64,000 nucleotides of DNA, from assembly GCA_025617375.2 (NCBI GenBank), contig JAMYGW020000004.1, forward strand, positions 992,001-1,056,000, read 5' to 3'. Below, piece by piece: positions 22,265-33,005 of the stretch. Source of the DNA: Acarospora socialis (lineage: Eukaryota > Ascomycota > Lecanoromycetes > Acarosporales > Acarosporaceae). Below the pieces are notes generated by a model. The model made no database searches. It was not told the origin of the DNA and was given only the letters and a program-made list of their open reading frames with translations. Positions within the stretch are counted from its first letter, which is position 1. The number at the start of each line of letters is the position of its first letter. The translations under genes and the position numbers were made by a program.

Positions 22265-23583
22265 ATGAGACTCATCAAACAAAATATTGACCGCGATGGC
22301 TCCGGCACCGTTACCCTCTTCCCCGAAGAGCCCGAAGACATGGTATACCCAGCGCACAGCTCCCCCCCAAACAACCCCATGCTAACCCTCCCAGTGGCAC
22401 GCCTACAACCTAATCCGCCCCACCGACCTCCTCCGCGCCTCCGCCCTCCGCCGCGTCACCACCGAATCCGCCACCGGCAGCACCGCCTCCCACCGCGTAC
22501 ACACGACGCTCCTGATCCGCGTACGGTCCATCGACTTCGACCCGCAAGCCGGCCAACTGCACGTGTCGGGCCAGATCGCGGAGGAGAACAAGTTCGCGAA
22601 AGTGGGGCAATTCCACACGTTGGACCTCGAGCTGCAGCGGAACTTCACGCTCGAGAAGGCGGAGGGGTGGGACAGCGTCGCGCTCGAGGTGGTGCGGGAG
22701 GCGGTCAACCCGCAGAAGGCGGCGGACGCCGTCGCGGTCGTGATGCAGGAGGGGCTGGCGAATATCTGCTTCATCACGCAGCATCAGACGGTGTTGAGGC
22801 AGCGGGTCGAGACGAGCATACCGCGGAAACGGCAGGGGAGGGCGGGCGATCACGATAAGGTTAGGAGAATCCGTCGGGTTTGGGTGGATTTGGTGGAATT
22901 GCTGATCGTGAGAATAGGGGCTGGAGAAGTTCTTTCAAACGACACTAGACACGCTCCTCCGACAGATCGACCTCTCCGAATCCAAACCCATCTTGCTGGC
23001 ATCGCCCGGCTTCACCGCCGCCTCGTTCCAGAAATACATCCTCGACACGGCGACCTCGACGGGAAACAAGGCGTTGCTCGCTCATAAATCCAACTTCATC
23101 GTCGTGCATTCGTCTTCGGGCCATCTGCATTCGTTGAACGAGGTCCTCAAGTCGCCGGAAGTGCTGGTGCGGCTGAAAGATACAAAGTACGCGCGGGAGA
23201 CGCGGCTGATGGATGAGTTCATGACGTCGCTGCGGAAAGACGATGGAAGGGCGTGGTATGGACCGAAGGAGGTGGAGAGGGCTGTGGAGAAGGGAGCTGT
23301 GGGGAGAGGGGGTGGGGTGTTGCTTATCTCTAATTCGCTTTTCAGGGCGCAGGATGTGGCGGTGAGGAGAAGGTGGGTTGGCCTGGTGGATAGGGTGAAG
23401 GACGTGGAGGGTGGGGAGGTGAGGGTGCTGAGCAGTGAGCATGAGAGCGGCAAGAGATTGGAGGGTTTGGGTGGCGTGGCGGCTATCTTGACCTTTCCTT
23501 TGGATGATTTGGACGACGAGGATGCCGGCGACGACTTAGATGATACCGGGATGAATATAGAAACTCGTAATACAGAAGTCTAA
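22265..23583 (+). CDS. DOM34: Dom34/Pelota ribosome-rescue factor
   Basis: Three exons: 22265-22342, 22395-22859 and 22918-23583, GT-AG, 402 aa, the family's usual length. It begins MRLIKQNIDRDGSGTVTLFP, then EEPEDMWHAYNLI, the diagnostic start of Pelota/Dom34. The N-terminal Sm-like domain contains the RRVTTESATGS loop. The central eRF1-2-like domain (about 135-270) has AVVMQEGLANICFI and PGFTAASFQKYILDTA, and it lacks the GGQ of true release factors. The eRF1-3-like domain (about 275-380) has GVLLISNSLFRAQDVAVRRR and the terminal acidic tail. With Hbs1 it dissociates stalled ribosomes in no-go and non-stop decay. A TTG 24 nt upstream is not a likely start. It is transcribed divergently from the aldo-keto reductase with 285 bp between start codons. 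Confidence 0.96.
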
Positions 23584-24709
23584 TGGGCTAGCCTTTCCCA
23601 TCTGCCATTATCGTAACACAGCTCTGCGAAAATAAGGAGGCTTTGCCCAGTAATACTGTATCCTAACGACTCCCGCTCCTTAACCCTATCCCTTGTACAC
23701 CGCCGGAGAGGCCGTCTTTCCTTGAAGTCCTATCCGATCCCCGTCCCCATCTCCTTCCCACTCCGCTACCCACCGCTACCACTGTAGGCCCACACTTTCC
23801 CCGGCACCCACCCGGGCACCCAGAAATGCAGATACCCGAAGAACCAGATCGCCACAGTCCCTAGTCTTTCTTTCTGTTCGTGGCTCGTGATTGGGGGAAT
23901 TGTGTGACACAGCGGGAGCGGATAAGTGCATCGTGCATCGCGCATTGTACGTGCATCTGTGGGTATTGGAAATCGTGGGGTGCAGACGGTAAGGACGGAT
24001 GCAATGACAGTGTCGTATACGTGGGAGAAGCGGTGGAAATGGGGAGATGAGCTTTGCTTTTTTACTTGAGGGGGGCCGGAAGGGAGAGGAGGGGACGGAT
24101 GGCGTCTTCGAAGAACTCAGGGTCAGATGCCTCCTTGCGTGCGACCAGCCAACACAGCAGAATGCAAGAAAGTGTTCGGATACCAGGCCAAGAACCCACC
24201 GGGAAAAGGGGTTCACCCTTCTCCATTTGTGCCCAACATCCGAAGATGGTTCCTCAGTAGCCCGTCCAGACGAAACATCACCAAAGAACCCTTTCTGAAC
24301 TTAAGAGTACAGATTTGGCACAACAGGTCACTCTTCTGAACTGCCCCAACACCCAGCTTAGTTCATGGGCTCAGTAGCTAATCTCCAAACAGCCCACCAC
24401 GAGAAGAATCTTTCCTAACCCAGGTCAAACCCAAAGATTATGTTCGCTGTTTCCCTGCTGCCCGACTTTGATACTCATCCATAGACCCAGCAGGTCGACT
24501 CAGATGTATCAAACTTCGAATAAACTTTCCAAACCCGAAACCGAGAACTCAAAGATATCATCACTCTCCCTTACTGCCCCGTTCCTATGTGCGATCCATA
24601 ACCCCAGCAGCTCGACCAAAACGAAACGATACACACAGCTTTTCCTCGCCTAACTCCAAAGCCCAAAAGTAAAAACCCAGTGTCTACCTCGTGTTCTCAC
24701 GCCGCTGAC
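23584..24709. other. Intergenic
   Basis: No gene recognised in 1.1 kb between convergent genes; only short chance frames. Confidence 0.5.
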
Positions 24710-24994
24710 TCAACTCCAATGCCCGCTCCTCACCCCTCTAAAAATCCACCCCCTCCTCGTCTCGTTCCGACAACCCCCACAGATCTGTCCGGAATGCTTA
24801 ACCCTCACATTCCGCCTCCGATCCGGCTTGCAGCTGCTGCCCCATTGAAACGGCAGGCCGGACTCCCACGGATCGTAGATGCGCATCAGTTGATGCAGGT
24901 TCTTTCGGCACTGGCGGTGCACGCGGGCGCCGCTGCTGTGGCCGCAGGCGAAGCGCGTTTCGGTGTACGTGCAGGCGCAGTGCATGTCGTCCAT
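24710..24994 (-). CDS. Small Cys-containing protein, function unknown
   Basis: A 94 aa frame starting MDDMHCACTYTETRFACGHS, with cysteines in C-x-C, CGH, a single C, then GQICGGC near the C-terminus (residues about 75-80). Spacing C..C..H...C..C suggests metal binding. The frame stays open for 133 codons upstream to a GTG/ATG-like beginning, but that part is low-complexity Pro/Ser-rich and reads like 5' untranslated sequence, so I use the ATG just before the Cys-rich part. Similar small 'CTYTE.RF.CGH' proteins occur in Dothideomycetes as far as I recall. No function is known, and there is no signal peptide. Confidence 0.5.
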   Translation of the reverse strand: MDDMHCACTYTETRFACGHSSGARVHRQCRKNLHQLMRIYDPWESGLPFQWGSSCKPDRRRNVRVKHSGQICGGCRNETRRGWIFRGVRSGHWS

Positions 24995-26821
24995 GTCCTG
25001 ATGGCTGGGAGCGAGTTGCGGTGGAGGCGTGTCGGATGAATATGAATGGGACGTAGTGATGGTAGAGTGGAGGCGCGGAGGCGGTAAGCACCTCAAAGGT
25101 AGCAAGGACCGGGAGCGGGGGCCAAGGGCAGATTGAGTCGATAGGAATCGCCTTGCGGCTCTCCTGGGTAAGTGAGATTCGAGCTTCGACCGTCCAAAAT
25201 AGCGAGGGGAAAAAAAGAACCCCTTTTGAATTTGGGCCGGACTGTGCAGGAACGAGTGAATGAAGGGGAGTGGAACAGGGGATCGCAAAGGAGGAAGCTC
25301 GTGCGTCTTATAGACATGAGTGAATATGAGAGTACCAGGCTGAGCCATACTTAGAGTTTTGGCCATGTCAGAGTGAATTCTCAACAAATGCATGAGAGCA
25401 AAAGAGATAGCTGTATCAAGCCCCGAAAATCTCTGTGTTCCGCTCCAGGGGCCAATCGAATGGGGAGGACGTAGGCTGATGTGGTGAGGGGACCACTCTA
25501 ACCGTTGTGTCAGTGATCGAGATCAGAGCCAGCCATACGCAGTCATGGACGGCACGACGGTACGCAAACCGACCGGTTCGCTCGCTCGCTCGCTGTGAGT
25601 CAATCATGTGTGTTTGTTGCTTGCAAGACTGTGATTCAGACTGCTGTATCGAACAGCAGAGGAGGCAAACCTGGAAGCCTCAAGCGGAGGGTCGGGGGGA
25701 ACAACTCTGCAGATGGTCAGGCATCTCGTATCTCGAAAACGAGGCGGAGCATGATTCGTAGCCGTTTGCTCAGGAAACCACTGAAACAACCGACAAATCT
25801 TCCGTGGTCTGCTCATGCAGCATGGATATATCACGTCTTGGCTGTAACGGCGTTTTTAAAAATCCTGAATAAGATTTCCGTCAGGTCCGCTCGATCGATT
25901 TGGGCCGTTACCACGCTGGACGGCGTTGGATGAACCCGTCGATTCGCCGATCTTGGGGATTTGACGGCCATAAGGTCAAAAGCTCCAAGGGGAAGCCACC
26001 GTAGTAATGAGATGTTCCACCCGTGCGATGCCCTGCTTCGCTTCAAATCCGCCCCGGAGCATCTCATCGTTGAGAGTTCCGTGGTCTCGCGCCGATACCA
26101 GCACTGACGCAGCATTCACTCGCTCAGGTTGTAGACGGATCGGCTATCGTGACATGTTAGCCCAAAGACTCATAGCTCAGCAATCAAACAAACTACACTC
26201 GTGGCATCATCAACCCGCTTCCCCGCCCTGAACCTGATCCGCTCCGCCCCATAGCACCACTGTCGCCGCACCAAACTCTTGCTCGGAGAGACAAGTATAG
26301 GCAGATGGATGGTTGGAATTTTCAGGCGAGTTGTAACGTCAGAACGATCGTCGCCAGATTAAAGTTGCGGCATCGTGCCACATGCAGCTACCCGTTCAGA
26401 GCGTTCTGGCACGTGTACCTGCAGGCACGGGATGAATTACCTGGTAGAGCTAGAATTCAGTAGGGTTGTGTCTGATGTCCTGGTCATCAAGGTGGCGGAT
26501 ACTGTCCCAGGAAGTCTGCTAGGCTATCATAAGTCACCTTTCCAAAATCGATGCCTGGCCAACAAGATATCTGGACGGTCATCACACTCAGCAATTAGAA
26601 AGAAAGCACGACGAAAAATACGAATATCGATATCATCTTCTGTGGGCCGATAAAGATAAAAGTATTATACTTGCTAAGCGATCCGCTTCACCAGCATGAA
26701 GTGTTGACTAGAGACGCTAAGAGGGCATTCGAGAAGTACTTCACATGAAATATGATAAGTCCAACGGAGAGGCCGACCCCAATGGTAAGAACAGGAATCA
26801 AATGCAGAACTTGCTGGCAAT
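24995..26821. other. Intergenic
   Basis: No gene recognised in 1.8 kb between two minus-strand genes. It contains CGCT repeats at about 25578-25594. Confidence 0.5.
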
Positions 26822-28364
26822 TTACATAGCGAGCATGCCAACTATAGCCACCAGTAGCGCGATGATAGAACCTTGCAGCACATTTTCGTTCTTCGATGAT
26901 GCTCCATTGCCCTTTGTGCTTGCACCTGAGCCACCATTCCCGTTCCCTTGCGAGAATCCACCGACACCAGTAGCTGCGGAGCCTGAAGCACTAGAAACGC
27001 CACTCGATCCAGCGGAGTTGGAGCCACTACCCGAACCGGATCCAGAGCCCGAGTTTGTGTTTCCACTAGCCCCACGTTGACCGTCGCTACCTGGTCCTGC
27101 ACCTGTGAGACCCGGAACAGTCGCCACCTCGGTGCTAGAGGCTGCGGCGGACGAGGATGCGGTCTTGGAACCAGACGAAGACGCTGACGCCGACGACACA
27201 GGGGAAGGGTAGTCTGCAGACATATTCGTCCCTGTTCCAAGCAAAGACTTCAGAATGGTAGGCTTGTTCGTGATCTGAACGGTGTCGTTGGTACCAGCTT
27301 GGGCTGTATAGATGTACGAGCCGGACCCGGAAGACTTTGCACCTGATGGGGGATCGTAACACTGAACATTGACCTCCTTGATAGTTGCGTAGTAATAACC
27401 GTTGTTTTTAATGTCCTGGCTGTTCCAATCCACAAGTCCGCCAGCCCACTCGATTGTCCCTTTAGCGTTCGACGAGAGCCCTGCTGGCCATAACGAGAGT
27501 TGGATGCGAGCAGGTGTTTGAGGGTAGTCATAGCGGTTGGCAGTAGAGTTCCATGTCTCGCTCCTCTTCTTCGTGCGCTTGACTTCTCCATCAATCGACC
27601 AAGTGATTTGGTCAGGAGTCCAATCAATCTCATAAGTGTGATAGTTTTGGAAAGTGTCCGAAACGGAGATGTTTTGTCCGTTTTGGTCTATGATATGTTA
27701 ATGTACCTGAACGAGGCTCATATGAGCAATGTGGCCGGCTTACAGTTAGTAATCCCTTGAAAGTAATAGTTCGACTGAGCGTTCTCAAGCTCCACGCCAA
27801 CGAACTCGTAATCGATCTCATCCTTGACGTCGGACAGCAATATGAAGGCTGTTACCACACCCGTGCCTCTGCTGCTCTTCAGAGTCGCCGAAATCTTGCC
27901 ATACCAGACGTACGAAGCACTAGCTAGCAACGTGCCAACGGAGTCCGGCGCCATCGTCAACAAGACCTGGTTGTTGTATGCCAATGGTTGACCGCTGGCA
28001 ACCCAGTTTGTTTTGGAGGCATCACCAAGGTACTTTGTGTTGGATGTTATGCCATCCAGTGACGTGAGTTTGTAATCCTGGCTTTTGCACGTGGGTGCGG
28101 GAACGCAAGAGTCGAGCGAGTGGGAGAATAAAGGATCGCAGCCTCCCAAGCAATATGCACCAACACCACATTGGCCATACTCTATAAGCATTCAGTCAGC
28201 CCTTCTCCGCGGCCGAATCTGGAGGAGATTGAACGGAGAAACGTACGAGAACAGCAGGGGATACTGTCTGGACATTGCTTCCCCGGGCCACAAGCGACAC
28301 CGTCGGCAAGAACTGCGGATGCCGACAAGGCTGCCAGCACGGCACTGGTGAGGAGGCGAACCAT
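26822..28364 (-). CDS. GH16 cell-wall transglycosylase, CRH type, GPI-anchored
   Basis: Three exons: 28364-28247, 28181-27744 and 27687-26822, GT-AG, 473 aa. A signal peptide (MVRLLTSAVLAALSASAVLA) is followed by a Cys-rich, CBM18-like segment (CGPGKQCPDSIPCCSQYGQ, then CGVGAYCLGGCDP). The GH16 catalytic core has the nucleophile/acid-base motif DEIDYEFVG near residue 180, then EIDWTPDQITWSIDGE and QLSLWPAGLSSNAKGTIEW. A Ser/Gly-rich stalk (about 300-440) leads to a C-terminal hydrophobic tail typical of GPI addition. CRH/Utr2 enzymes cross-link chitin to beta-glucan in the wall. Both catalytic Glu residues and the Asp between them are present, so it should be active. The first splice joins the Cys-rich motif (PCCSQYGQCG) exactly. 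Confidence 0.93.
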
Positions 28365-29070
28365 TACGTGTATGAGCACCAAGCAACGATGGAATATGTT
28401 CGCCGGCTATGACCTATCCAAGTAATCCCCGCCTTGGCAAATTGATACCACTCGGTTGTTGAAGATTAAGGAAGTTGGGAGTGCATGTAGAGGCTGCGAA
28501 TGATTGAATGAATGACTGAGAAGTGAACGCCCTTTGTCCCGGACGACACAGCGAACCCAAATTAATACAAGCTGAATGAGCAATGTAAAAGATACTTGAC
28601 AAGCAAAGGAAATATGCTGAACTTGTCGCGGACTGCTGAGCGAATGTGGTTGTCGTTGGAAAAGTAAAAGCGAAGGTCCTGCAGGAATGGAAGGAGAAAA
28701 GAGTGGGAACTATGTACAGGGGTCTTGGCGAAGAAGGGGTCACAGTCTTGGTCCTTTCCGAATCAAGGTTAGCGTAGTTCTATAAATGAAACGCCACTTA
28801 TGGAGCTAACTGCTCGGAGAAATAGAGGTATCCGATGCTGCCGAGGCCTTTATGCGAACTGTGGTGTCAGGCCATCGGATTCACTGTTACCTGCTATTTT
28901 CTGTGTCAGGCAACAGCGTGTTTCTGTTCGCTCAAGCGGTCTGTTGCATTCAAAGCTCAGTGGGGTGTCCACCGTGTAGGTGCGGGCTACAGGGCTATGT
29001 TTTGTTGCTGTATACATGACATGCTCGACCGGGATTCACCCTTACCGCAGACTTGGGTCGACTGCCGAGT
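28365..29070. other. Intergenic: promoter side of the GH16 gene
   Basis: No gene recognised in 706 bp. Confidence 0.5.
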
Positions 29071-30697
29071 TCACGCCGGCTTCCACTCGAAATGATGCTT
29101 TCCCGTCACCGGCTTACCTGCTGGCTCCGACGTTAAATCGTACATGTGCTTCCCAAAGTAATCCATTTCCGCCTCATAGAACTTCGTTGGCAGAACCGTA
29201 TCAGCCGAGAACTTCAAATACTCCAACGTGGCGCTCAAGCTAGGTATAACCGCATTCGACTCCACCCCCTTCGTGACGACCTTCTTCAGCGAGGCGAAGC
29301 CCTTCTTCAGCTCGTGCGTGACACGGTCGTTGTAGAGCAAGTTACGGTCCTCCGCCTTCCCGTCCGTCTTCCAGATCCCTTCAAGCATGTCGGCGATATA
29401 ATCCGCCTGAATAATGCATCCAGCTCGCCAGACCTGAATGACGGTTGCGAAGTCGATATACCATTTATTCTCGCGGTCGGCGACGTCGATGACGTTCATG
29501 CCCTGCACGAAGGACGCCAAGCACGCGACGTAGGTGGCGACACGGAGGTCCTCAAGGAAGGCATGGCGCTCCTTGTCGTTGGGGAGGTGGATTTTCTCGG
29601 GCGGGAAGCCGCCGTCGAGGGTGTCTTTGACGTGCAGGCGCTGGGCGCGGTCCGCCGACGCGACGCGGACGAAGTGCGCAGCGGCCAGCGTGGGGGCGGG
29701 GATGTGTAGGCGGATGAATTCCAGATTGGACCAGACGCCGGTGCCTTCGGAGCCGTCGACGTCTTGCACGACTTTGTCTTGCACGGAGCCGAGGACATGG
29801 TGACCGGTCTTGTCTTTTTGCTTGCTGATTTGCGACCCGATGTCGATGAGGAAGGTACCTCTCTAGGCCCGTGGTTAGTTGTAGTGTTTCTGTGCATCGC
29901 GTTATAGAGAGTATTTACCAGCTCGCCCTCTGCGTTCCACTTTGCGAATACGTCGCTAATCTCGTCGTATGACATATCGAGACCGTGGTTCATTATCTGC
30001 CACGCTTCCGCAATGGCGCTCATCATGCCGTGTTCGATGCCGTTATGTATCATCTTGACGTAGTGGCCTGCTCCACCCAACCCGACTTTCCCTACGCAAG
30101 GTCTTCCCTTTTCATCTCTCGCCGCTACCTTCTGCAGCAAAGGCATCACCAAATCGACGGCTTTCTCATCGCCCCCTGGACACATGGAAGGGCCTCGCCG
30201 TGCAGACTGATAGCCACCCGAAACGCCCATGCCAACGTAATGGACGCCTTGAGCGATCAGCTTCCCCTGCCTCCGCTGCGTATTATTCCAGTCCTCGTTC
30301 GCGGCATCGATGACAATGTCACCTCGTTCCAGATACGGGTGCAGGCCTTCGATGACCGTGTCGCCGACCTTGCCGTGCGGCAGCGAGAACACGAAGACTT
30401 TGGGCGAATCCAAGCTCTTGCACAGGTCGTCGTACGACTGGTGTTTCTCGAGTCTGTCTTGCAGTCCTTGCTCCTTGCCGCTCTCGAGTACGGAGTCGAC
30501 GGCTTCGTCGGACGGGTCGTTGAGCAGGACGGTCACGCCGTGCTCGGCGAAAAGGAGCGCCATGCCGCCGCCCATGCTGCCGCAGCCAATCATGGCGAGC
30601 TGGTGGTTTCATTGAGTTAGTGAGGAATCTCCAAAAGTTCAGAGAGCTGGAGTGACGTCGGGGAGCGTGCCTTTTTGATATCGAGCTGGTCCGCCAT
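29071..30697 (-). CDS. 6-phosphogluconate dehydrogenase-like protein
   Basis: Three exons: 30697-30671, 30599-29919 and 29862-29071, 499 aa. Intron 1 begins GC (AAG|GCACGC) and ends CCAG, a GC-AG intron; without it there is no ATG for the frame. The product starts MADQLDIKKLAMIGCGSMGG with the Rossmann GxGxxG, then IDAANEDWNNTQRR, GMGVSGGYQSARRGPSMCPG and VKMIHNGIEHGMMSAIAEAW. The catalytic Ser/Gly/Gly, Lys, His, Asn and Glu are in place, but the canonical SGGEEGA and HNGIEYGDM read SGGYQSA and HNGIEHGMM. Length matches decarboxylating 6PGDH (oxidative pentose phosphate pathway). The altered substrate-pocket residues suggest a paralogue, perhaps with another sugar acid as substrate (inference). 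Confidence 0.88.
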
Positions 30698-31205
30698 TAC
30701 GATTGTTGGAATTTTGGTTAGTATAGCACAAAGGCCATGAGATTATGGTGGTAGATATGGTAATTGAGGGAGATATGCTTTCTTCACCGACTCCGGTTTA
30801 GGTGCCATACTAAAATTCCACATTGACAAGGTAGTCGCGCTTGAGGTTGAATTCGGTGATGAGGAAAAGTGACGTCGCCCTCCCGCATGGTGTCAATCCT
30901 AAGATCGGAACAAGCTTTCCGGGATCGACATTAATCATGTTGAAGCAGAAGACCAAGCTTGTATTCCTCGCCCAGTGGAATATGCAAAAACATGTAACGT
31001 CCATATGTGAGGAGGTCTCAGGGAACGTTAGTGGTCAGAGGTGACTAGGGCATCAATGTGTGTGACGCACTGGATCGGGCCGAGGGTTATCGGCTTTACG
31101 CGTACATAAGATACAGAAAATGTAGTAGTACATATATCATTACGCCACAAGATGCTGCCTCACCCATGAGTCCATGCAAGGTTTCCATGTTTCCCAAACT
31201 CCAAG
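30698..31205. other. Intergenic
   Basis: No gene recognised in 508 bp. Confidence 0.5.
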
Positions 31206-32756
31206 TTAGCTGTCATGTGATAGTTCAGAAGGGGGTGTATCCTGATTTACTTCCTCTTCCTGGCTCTGATTGCCAGACTGAGCCCAATCACCTAGCTGGT
31301 CGCGTGCGATAGTAGTAGAGGTGGCCGGTCCATGGTGATGGTCGTCGTCCACTGGCCGTGGTTCGACGGGGCTTAGGCCTTTTTCCACCCGCGGATCGTC
31401 CGAGAATACGACTGACTTCCTTGAGTTCGGCCTGCTAACTTCTTCCAAGACGTCTCCGCTCCATGGCTTGCATTCCTTCACCGTCTCTCCGCATCTCAAA
31501 CATATCCAACCTTCACCTTCTTCGGCCTCTAATCGTTGCGCCAAACATACGAAACAGTATATGCAACCACAAGGTATTGTTTCGTAAGAGTTTGTAACGT
31601 CTGTCTGTGCCGAGCCAATAACGCCGCCGGATGCACCCGAAACAGTCAATATTTCGCTCTCTGACGTAGTTGTAGGGTTCTGATCCTGATAACATATGGC
31701 GCATGTCCGCTCCGGAAGGAATGCTAGTTCTCCACCAATCTTCACGTCTCCTTCGCTGTCTGTATCGCTTCGTTTGAGTAATGCTTTGGTTTTCCGCCAC
31801 GCTCTTGCTAACCAGCGACGCCATCGGCTGATGCCCACCAGGGGGAGGAGGAATAGTAGAAATTCGGTGAAGGCATGCCACACGAGCTGGCGATTGAGGT
31901 ATTCGAATGATACTTCACGACTTACTTGACTTGAAGGCGGTACAAGCCGCAGTCGAAGGATTCGATCAATGAGCGTTCGGTACCGACCGTTGACAAGGAA
32001 TACCAGGAAGGAAGCAAACGCAGCAATCGAATGTGTTGTCGTTACAGTTGTGCTTAATCTCGAGAGCAGACGTACTCTAGCTGTAGGCTACGCTAGTCAG
32101 TACTCGGAATCTCACAGCAGACTTTCACTTCTTACCTCATCGTAGCCTCCTTCCTGGTCTACGAGCCAATCCTCCCATTTGTTCCAGACATAACGACCTC
32201 CTACCGTAAAGAGGCCGTAAAGTGATTTCTGCCACCGCGTTGGTGGAGCATGACTTGAGCCTTGCCTTCTTGCATCCGTGTATCTCAGGTTTTGTAATGC
32301 GGCACCGTAAGTAGCATCATGGTCCCATATCGTAAGCTTGAAGAGCACAGCGCGGAGGGCAAGAAGAATCTCCGAGGACCATTCATCTCGTAGATGCGAC
32401 TAGATGACTGTCAGTTCCTACTGCTGGGCTGCTTGCCAAAGGCTACCACGTACACCAAAGTATTTCAACGCTTCTCCAACCTGGGACTTGAGTAGATCCA
32501 GTAGCTCTTCATCCAATAGTTCAGCATCGACCTGTCCAACTCTGAAGGCCGGTCGTGTGCCTTCACGCCCCTTGATGCTGTTCCAGCCTTGCAAGCCTGC
32601 TCTCCCAGCCCTAGTGAAGGGGAATGGAAGCCGATTCACCGTAGCCGAAGCATGTAAATTCTGTTGTTCTGCAAGCCGTGCCCGAGCTTCGGCCTCCCTG
32701 AGTCGCCTGCGCGCTACGACACGCTCTTGCGCCAAAGAAAAATCCGCAGATGTCAT
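31206..32756 (-). CDS. PEX2: Peroxin-2, RING-type peroxisomal E3 ligase
   Basis: Three exons: 32756-32454, 32399-32136 and 32087-31206, GT-AG, 482 aa. The N-terminal Pex2/Pex12 domain includes VGQVDAELLDEELLDLLKSQ, VGEALKYFG, then ALRAVLFKLTIWDHDATYGA and LQNLRYTDARR. Hydrophobic helices follow near HSIAAFASFLVFLVNGRYRT and WHAFTEFLLFLLPLVGISRW. The C-terminal RING has CAIC, a long insert, CGCIYCFVCL and WICLRC. With Pex10 and Pex12 it forms the peroxisomal ubiquitin ligase that ubiquitinates Pex5 for recycling. The acceptor for exon 3 was chosen at CGTAG because only it gives PTARVRLLSRLS in frame. The frame opens with GTG at 32786, so the ATG at 32756 is used. It is divergent from KAP120, with 249 bp between start codons. 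Confidence 0.93.
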
Positions 32757-33005
32757 CGAGGTAGCATGCCGGGTTTGATCTGTCACACTGACACGGTTTC
32801 TTTCGAAGCAGGGTGGGAGTCCAACCGAGGTACTGCGAACTAGCGGCGGGAGCTACGGCGTAAGGTAATCCCTCAATCCGGGAAACTTTGGTATTGATTC
32901 ACCAATCATGAAGGCTTTTAGAGCTCCCACGAAACATCAACACACAGATGGGTCGCCTTTGTTTGATTATGAGCTTCAGGGGAAAGAATTGCTGATACCT
33001 CAGCC

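Noticed and set aside
29985-30620. 211-codon plus-strand frame opposite the 6PGDH-like gene
   Set aside because: Shadow frame; the minus-strand gene has clear catalytic motifs.
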